Source: Orobanche coerulescens
Lineage: Eukaryota; Streptophyta; Magnoliopsida; Lamiales; Orobanchaceae
Reading direction: 5' to 3'
Assembly: GCA_033398695.1 (NCBI GenBank)
Contig: CM065805.1
Location: 166,137,787 to 166,201,786, forward strand
Length of the DNA stretch: 64,000 bases
Numbering within the stretch: the stretch's first letter is position 1; the number at the start of each line of letters is the position of its first letter. The notes below the pieces were generated by a model, which was not told where the DNA came from, did not search any database, and saw only the letters and a list, made by a program, of their open reading frames with translations. This document shows, one piece after another, positions 58,098 to 64,000 of this stretch. Position numbers and translations under genes: made by a program.

Positions 58098-58915
58098 TTA
58101 CGATGTTTCGCAACCCCCGATTTTTAGAAAAGACAAGTTTAGTCTCATATCAATCCATTTCTCAAATAATGTATTTTCAACAGCTTTAGATGGAACACGG
58201 TTAAGGGTGAATGCTGCTGTTTCTAAGGCGTGGCCCCAAAATGATAATCGAAGCTCTGTTCGACTCATCATGGATCGAACCATATCTAATGAAGTTCGAT
58301 TTCTCCTCTCAGACACGCCTTTATGTTGAGGTATTCCAGGAGAAGTAAGTTGTGAAACAATTCCACAACTCCTAAGATGATCATCGAATTCTTGGCTAAA
58401 GTGTTCGCCACGTCGATCCGTCAAAGAGCTTTAATCGTCTTGCCAAGTTGATTTTGTACTTCACACTGGAATATTTTGAACATTTCAAAAGCTTCATGTT
58501 TATGATTCATTAGATAAACATATCCATATCGACTAAAATAATCGGTAAAAGTGATGAAGTATTGATATCCGTCTCTGGTATGAGTGCTAAGAGGTCTGCA
58601 AACATCAGCATGTACTAATCCTAATAGGTCGCTAGCCATTTCTCCATGTCCGGTGAAAGGATTCTTCGACATCTTGCCCAATAAACAAGATTCGCATGTC
58701 CCATATGACTCATAGTCAAGGGAGTCTAAAAGTCTATCGTGATGGGGTTTAGAAATGCGTTTCTCGTGTGTGTGGCCAAGTCGACAGTGCCATAAGTAAG
58801 TCGGATTATAATCATTGAGCTTAGATTTCTTAGTTACAATGTTATAAACTTCCAAAGTATTGGACTCATCTAGATCAATATTGTAAAGGCCAGTATATGC
58901 AGTACCATAAAACAA
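58098..58915 (-). pseudogene. pol: Copia-2 integrase
   Basis: The HHCC-finger zone NPTYLWHCRLGHTHEKRI and YGTCESCLLGKM is followed by DLLGLVHADVCRPLSTHTRD (Asp), YQYFITFTDYFSRYGYVYL and, after a frame change at 58421-58424, DRRGEHFSQEFDDHLRSCGI and SERRNRTSLDMVRSMM. It is more complete than its RT. Confidence 0.9.
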
Positions 58916-59032
58916 GGCATAAAAAAACGAGTAATCTTATTCTTAATAAGAAACTGTAACCTTCACAATCCAATGTAGAAACTAAAATAATATTCCTATT
59001 CATAGCAGGAACATAATATCAACTATTCAAAA

Positions 59033-59152
59033 CTAACAAAAGCCCATTGAGTAAACTAGATCACAAGTTCCAATGGCTAGTGCAGCAACCTTTGCTCTAT
59101 TACCGACTCTTAGATCTACTTCCCCTTTCTTCAGCTCTCTACTGCTTCTCAA
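59033..59152 (-). pseudogene. pol: Copia-2 protease/integrase junction, cut by Gypsy H
   Basis: The minus-strand codons LRSSRELKKGEVDLRVGNRA and KVAALAIGTCDLVYSMGF are typical of the region after a Copia protease active site. The upstream part was severed by Gypsy H, whose LTR begins at 59153. The frame's extension past 59153 is LTR sequence. Confidence 0.75.
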
Positions 59153-59644
59153 TGTAATATCCGTAATTTTAGTTCCGTACTTTTTTGATGTTAGCGACTC
59201 GTTCGTTCGTTGAGACATTTTGAATCTGTTTTGTTCTTCGCTTTTTGTCATCCGAACGAGTTCTGGTATTGTTTTGGATTAATTCACATATTTTTGTGAC
59301 TTCTCCTCATTTGGGTTCGATTCTCGTGAATCTTATTTGAACTGTTATTTTGTTGTTCCTACAATCTCATTTAACACTGTTAGTCGTGTTGTGATCTTCG
59401 GACTTGTAGTTCGATTCTGCATCGTGATTTTTTGGACATTTGGGCTATTTCGTAATTTTCCAAAGGTTTGGGTAACTGCTTTCTATTGGTTATTCTGACC
59501 TTTTGGATAGTCGTTAGATCTTAGACTTATATGATGATCATATTCTAGAGCGTTCCGTTCGTATCCCGGACTTGATGTTTCGATCGGAGAAGTCCGTCGT
59601 TGTAAACATTTTTGAAAGCAGTGTTGCTATCATTTTTAAGTGTT

Positions 59645-59757
59645 TTAGCGCACGCTATGTATACCGTTAGCGCACGCTATCGAGCCACGAATTCAGAAGT
59701 CAGTATCTGGAATCAGACCCCTTAAGCACGCTAAGGTCATCAGTAGCGCACGCTACT
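59645..59757 (+). repeat. Small upstream palindrome cluster in LTR H
   Basis: TTAGCGCACGCTAT occurs at 59645 and 59667 (22-bp step). TTAAGCACGCTAAG at 59722 and GTAGCGCACGCTAC at 59743 make a second pair 21 bp apart. Confidence 0.88.
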
Positions 59758-60996
59758 GCTTCTGTTGTATTTATCCGGGCAACATGCTTTTAGAAGTAAA
59801 TTTCGACTTCTTTCTTCTCCTAGCGTCGGGTCCGTTCTCTCAGGGTGATTTGGGGCGATCTTCATCACCAAGCTTCATCTTGGGGTGAATTTGTGCACGT
59901 CTAACATCATTAAATCATTCTCCTTGTTCATATCAAATGTATATATCACACAAACCTAGTTTCACTGTATTTGGGGTTTTTTCTTGGTTTCATGATTTTT
60001 ACCCGATTTCATCCAATCGGTTATGTATTCTCGTTATTTTGGTGGTAAACCTTGGATTATAAACTCGTTCAATGATTTCGTTTCACTCGAAGTATGATTT
60101 CAATTTCCTTGATAAACCCTTGGATCCTTGTTCCTAGTGTCGATTTAGATTTCGCTTAGTGTTATTGATTCGTGGTGGTGTTATTCTCGTAGTGTTCATG
60201 GGGCTATCGGGTTCTTGGCTACACTTCGAATTTTAGGGTCTGCTCGACTGCATCTGTTCGTTGTTCCGTTGCTCGTGGTTTCGAGGCAGGTATCTTGCCC
60301 ATACATCATGCTTCGTAGATGTAATAATTGGTAATCGATTATGTGTGCCACTTGAATGCTTATAATGAAGTTTCAAGAGAATCGGTTTATTTTCAACAAA
60401 GGTTTCCTGTAAATACAAATCTTGTGTTTTGTGAACGAATGTGCTATTCTGAATATGTGTATTCACGTTGTATATTGGAATATTTTATTTTCGTATGGTG
60501 TCGTTGTGTGCGACTATGCCATTTGTGGACATAAAGCTCTACCCCTTTATAAATGTGTGTGTGTGTGTGTGGATACATGTGCTTGTTGACGAATATGTGA
60601 AGTTGTATGTTATTGGTTGTGACTCCTTTGTAAGAAGGTCGTGCCGCTCGGCGTTGTTGGAAAAATATACTTTCTTGTTGGTATGTGATCGTTGTAAAGT
60701 GATGTTCCGCCGAGTAGGGTTTGTTGGAGCCTTCGGGATCCGTCCTTGCTAGTGTAATATCTGCATTTTTCTTTCCCTTGTAATTGTATTTCCGGTGTAA
60801 TTCTCGATTGTAGTGACCCTCGTGTATCCTTCAATGTAACTTTTCCATCATCTTTTGATCTGATTCTCGTAATTGTTGTGCGGAACCGCCGTTTCGGGGT
60901 TGCCGTGGATTCATTCTATGCTATGATGCGTTTTGAGGTGTTCCGTTTGATGTTTCGTTCGTATTCTGGTGTAGTGGACCGTTTATGTTCTGTACC

Positions 60997-61517
60997 TAGC
61001 GCACGCTAATTTTTCTGCATAGCGCGCGCTAGAAGTCCCTTTGTAGCGCACGCTATGTTTACTTAAATGCGCGCTAGCGAGTGAACCACAGGGGTGGCGG
61101 TTCAACTCCCGGGCCTGCGGACTATTGGATTAGCGCCGCACGCTATCTTGTCTAGCGCACGCTAATGTCGGGAGACTAGCGCCGCGTTAAGTTGTTCGAT
61201 GGCGCGCGCTAGCGTGGGTGTCGATCTTGGGCCAGTTATTGCGAATTGGTCGAGTGCCGGTTAGCGCCGCGCTACGCTTGTATGGTAGCGCACGCTAACG
61301 GGTCGAGTGAGTCTGGGCAGGTTTGTCCTGGACTCGGCGATGTCGGGTAGCGCGCTATTGGTCGATAGCGCACGCTACCGAAAGCTATTAGCGCACGCTA
61401 CGTATCGAGTAGCGCACGCTAACGGCCAATAATCGCTCTTGGTGGGGGCCTAACGGTAGGGTTTGTAATCTTATCCGTTAGCGCACGCTAACCTTGAGGT
61501 TTTAGCGTGCGCTAACA
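60997..61517 (+). repeat. Phased TAGCGCACGCTA array (LTR H)
   Basis: About 17 words: starts near 60997, 61019, 61043, 61065, 61130, 61152, 61177, 61199, 61261, 61285, 61348, 61365, 61388, 61409, 61479 and 61502. Steps inside runs are 21-25 bp. Variants include TAGCGCGCGCTA, TAGCGCCGCGCTA and TTAGCGTGCGCTAA. The array ends 9 bp before the TATA box. Confidence 0.9.
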
Positions 61518-61525
61518 CTCCCAAC

Positions 61526-61712
61526 TATATAAACCGGGGAGTTGGCCGAGATGAACACATTTTCTCATTTCTTTTCTTCTTAGCGGCGAGCGACTCGAGC
61601 CGATTTGAGGCGATTTTCTTCTTCCAATCACTTGAGAGATTCTTTTGCTTGAATTCTTGGTGTAGATTAACATCATCCACTTGTGTTTCTCATCCTAAAT
61701 CCAAGGTAATCT
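61526..61712 (+). promoter_or_regulatory. Core promoter and leader donor of LTR H
   Basis: CTATATAAACCGGGG (61525-61539) is a canonical plant TATA box. ATCCAAG/GTAATCTC, with its first intron base at 61706, is a donor-like site 180 nt downstream. No RNA evidence is available. Confidence 0.55.
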
Positions 61713-62140
61713 CTTAGAACCCTACTTTTGGATAAATTGGGGTTTTGGGATTTTCTTCCGATCCGTTTCGTTTTGTTGATGGATTCATGATGAATACGAT
61801 TAATATTGTTAGTACCTTTAGTTTTCCTACGGATTCATGGATATTTTGCGGTTTTTACGGAATCGAGAGGGTTTGGTTGTGGTCCGCCCTCGTTGTCATT
61901 TTTGGTACAAATAAACATGAATCGTAGGCGGGTTTCCGGGTGTATTCCATTTCCGTAATCGTCTAGAGTTGGTTGTGATTGTGTTATTCGAATCGTTAGG
62001 TTCATTTCATTTGGTTCCTTGCGGTCGTGCTTGATTCTTCCGTTAGTTCGCGTAGCCGTCTATTAATCGAGGCAAGTATCCTTATGAACTTACAATCTTG
62101 ACATAGTAGTTTTGTATGAGAAATTGTGTGTGTGTATGCT

Positions 62141-62270
62141 CACTACGGGTTAGACTCGACGGGGTCTCGGTAGGGGTCCACGGAGGTGTGGATCGACGAG
62201 CTTTGCTTTTAACCACTACGGGTTAGATCCGCGGGGTCTCGGTAGGGGTCCACGGAGGTGTGGATCGACG
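62141..62270 (+). repeat. 72-bp paired module in LTR H
   Basis: CACTACGGGTTAGA, GGGGTCTCGGTAGGGGTCCA and CGGAGGTGTGGATCGACG occur at 62141-62198 and 62213-62270. The position is comparable to the modules of A, C, E and F. Confidence 0.92.
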
Positions 62271-62832
62271 GTTAATTGTGGTGAATTTTACAAATGTGAT
62301 TTGATACGGCATTTCGGAAATGAGTGTTTTGAGCGGTTTTCTCTATTGCATGCATTTACTATATGTGTAAGATGTAAGTTGTTCATCAGTTACTTGTACT
62401 AGCGTAATTGCTAACCCCTCTGGGGACCGTTTTGGGGAAATTCGTTTTATGAATTTGGTCGGGTTCATCGAGACGAGGCGGGCTGGACGATTACGGATGA
62501 TGGCCGTGCGTGATGATTGTGCACGAGTGACGTTTTTGTGTTTCTTACTTTTTCATCTTTTGTGGTTTTTGAACTAATAGTTGTACTCGAGTACTTAAGG
62601 GGTTCTTGTTCGTTCGGATTGTGTTGTTGCTTATTATGTTGTGTTGGATGATGATGTTATATTGACCGGTTGAACCGGGTGGATTATTCTGTTTTGCGTC
62701 TTTATGACATGGTATTATTCTGTCGTTTATGTGAGTCGATGAGTATGATCTTTGTTCGGCACAGTGGGTCCCATATAGGGATTTCACGGCGCTGTAATAT
62801 ACCTCGAATATCTTGAGGGTGTTACAGAAAAT

Positions 62833-62843
62833 GGTATCAGAGA
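62833..62843 (+). promoter_or_regulatory. Primer-binding site of Gypsy H
   Basis: TGGTATCAGAG is an exact match to the initiator-Met PBS over 11 bases, 5 nt from the LTR end. It lacks the G seen at position 8 in A, B and F. Confidence 0.92.
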
Positions 62844-63063
62844 ACTAGGTTTATGGATACCTAGGCTTGTCGGTTTATTGGGTCTTGTGGTGTTTTGTTT
62901 TGCACATCATCGTCACGCTGCCATGATTCCGGTACTACCAGTGTCCGTAAGTTTTCCTTCCTCTGTTCATTATTTCCTTGTATCGTACCTTGATTCTCGA
63001 CTTGTGATTGTTCTTTTCTCGTACTTACCCTCGTATGGCTTTTGCTACTTATTTAACTCCAGT

Positions 63064-64000
63064 ATGGATGCTGGAAGAGGTCGTGGTCGCGGTCGTGGTC
63101 GTGGACGTGGCCGGGGACGTGGGGCAGCCGGTGGGGCGGCCACGTCACAGTCTTTGGGAGCCGGCTGTACCGGCGACCGTCATAGCCATGCTTCTTCTCA
63201 GGAGCGTGCCGATCTTGGTATTGCGGCCGTTATGCAACAAATGGTGAATCAAATGGCGGCGATAGCTCAGCGGTTCGTAACCGGATCGAGGCCCATGCTA
63301 ATCGGGCGGAGCGGACCGTTAGCTCAAGATGTCATCAAGATGCATCCTCCTCGGTTTTGGGAGCTTCGGACCCGATTGGGTGGAAGGGTGGATCAAGGAG
63401 ATGTCTAAGGTCTTCGTTGCCACTAAGCATCCCGAGGACCGTAAAGTCCCTATTGCTCAATACTTTCTCACGGGGGCGCTACGGGTGGTGGGAGGCCGTT
63501 GGGCCCAAAGACCATCTTTGCTTCGTGGTGAGTTTCAAGAATTGATGGAGGTGAATATTGCCGTGGCGTCAGACAGAGGCTCGGGTACATGCTTTTATGA
63601 TGCTCAACCGCAGGATATCCCCGTATCTCAAGCCATTGCTGATTTTAACAAGGAGTTGGGTTATGTGAAGACCCAGTCGTCGAAGAGAGCGACAAAATTT
63701 TCCATTTCTCCGAGACGGATGAAGTTGCGATTCGGGACTATATGTCGGGCTTGTATGCACTACATTGAAAGATTACCGAGGCGGGGCCCTTGCTTATGAT
63801 ATGCAGTGACGGCGAGTGAGGCGGCCGCGAGAGTAAGAAGCGAGTCCAGTGGGAACTTTTCGGGCCACAAGAGTGGGGGTCGCAGAGATCCCAATCTGCT
63901 AACTTCCCCGGCGTTAGTCCGGCTCGTTCATTTGGGGTCCTCGTGGAACTACCAGTGCTCCTTTTCGTGATGTGAAGTGTTTCAATTGCGGTCGTACAGG
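63064..64000 (+). pseudogene. gag: Gypsy H gag, frameshifted, runs off the window
   Basis: It starts MDAGRGRGRGRGRGRG. VIKMHPPRF is followed, after a one-base shift near 63355, by EGWIKEMSKVFVATKHPEDR and VPIAQYFLTGA. Another shift near 63480 leads to WWEAVGPKDHLC. The last bases encode KCFNCGRTG, the start of a zinc knuckle. It matches A gag in layout. Confidence 0.88.

Larger units (their letters stand above)
59153..62827 (+). mobile_element. 5' LTR of Gypsy H (3.7 kb)
   Basis: It starts TGTAATATCCGTAATTTT and ends ATCTTGAGGGTGTTACA. It carries small (59645-59757) and large (60997-61517) palindrome arrays, TATA (61526-61533), GT donor-like site (61706), GC donor-like sites (60281, 62068) and a 72-bp paired module. 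A GT microsatellite lies at 60556-60571. The reading frames within (60328-60752, 61745-61927) are non-coding shadows. Confidence 0.9.
59153..64000 (+). mobile_element. Gypsy H: plus-oriented element running off the window
   Basis: The 5' LTR is 59153-62827, followed by PBS, leader and gag. It is inserted in Copia-2; the putative 5-bp target is CTCAA (59148-59152), but its partner lies outside. It is the only plus-oriented Gypsy with visible coding. Confidence 0.9.

Noticed and set aside
59153..59251. Extension of the Copia-2 frame beyond 59153
   Set aside because: This part coincides with the TGTAATATCC start of LTR H, so the frame continues there by chance.
60997..61517. CRISPR-like regular repeat array
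   Set aside because: The setting is a plant LTR; words are palindromic and 12-14 bp, spacers are only 8-10 bp, and no Cas genes exist.
62878..63063. N-terminal extension of H gag to the first Met at 62878
   Set aside because: The extension is hydrophobic and unlike gag; the RG-rich Met at 63064 matches the start in A and B.

Overview
The window looks like intergenic heterochromatin from a flowering plant, probably a eudicot with a repeat-rich genome. Almost all of it can be assigned to transposable elements: several Ty3/Gypsy elements with very long LTRs, two Ty1/Copia elements, two LINEs, a hAT transposon and two small non-autonomous hAT-like elements. Primer-binding sites resemble the complement of the initiator-methionine tRNA, as is usual in plant LTR elements. 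I found no intact host gene, tRNA, rRNA or prokaryotic feature. The only non-TE coding trace is one short 3'-exon-like fragment near 6.0 kb.

Layout, with working names. 1-1977: end of a plus-oriented Gypsy LTR (E). 1978-5834: leader and 5' LTR of a minus-oriented Gypsy (F), running into a triplet microsatellite and the host-gene-like fragment (5973-6134). 6159-18245: a hAT transposase gene and 3' flank, split by a minus-oriented chromodomain Gypsy (A, 6851-16676, TSD GAACT). 18246-18719: a 474-bp hAT-type MITE with 8-bp TSD GTTGGGCA. 18736-29490: a Gypsy LTR (C) split by Gypsy B (20078-29026, TSD GAATC), which has two 3321-bp LTRs and only gag remnants inside. 29490-31200: a 5'-truncated LINE. 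31201-32106: unassigned. 32107-47149: Gypsy D, with a collapsed 3' LTR and a giant 5' LTR that holds Copia-1 (37277-46576). 47150-59152: Copia-2, split by LINE-2 (49013-57073), itself split by a 972-bp hAT-type element (54286-55257, TSD CTTGGCGC). 59153-64000: plus-oriented Gypsy H, running off the window.

Every autonomous-type element carries stop codons or frameshifts in what can be seen of its coding region, so nothing here looks transposition-competent by itself. Nesting gives relative ages: LINE-2 and Gypsy H are younger than Copia-2, the 972-bp element is younger than LINE-2, Copia-1 is younger than D, B is younger than C, and A is younger than the hAT.

The most unusual signal is in the long Gypsy LTRs. 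In four of them (F, D, B, H) the TATA box is directly preceded by an array of 12-14-bp palindromic words, repeated mostly every 21-24 bp, about two helical turns. The word is TTACGTACGTAA-like in F and D, TAGCGCACGCTA-like in H, and TGTGCCGCGGCTCA-like in B. Downstream of the TATA box come a 5' splice-donor-like site at about 180-240 nt, a second GC-type donor-like motif (GAGGCAAGT), and often a duplicated module. A short hairpin with a G-G-A loop, showing one compensatory base-pair change between families, lies next to the polypurine tract. Together these suggest a shared promoter and leader design whose palindromic word is swapped between families.
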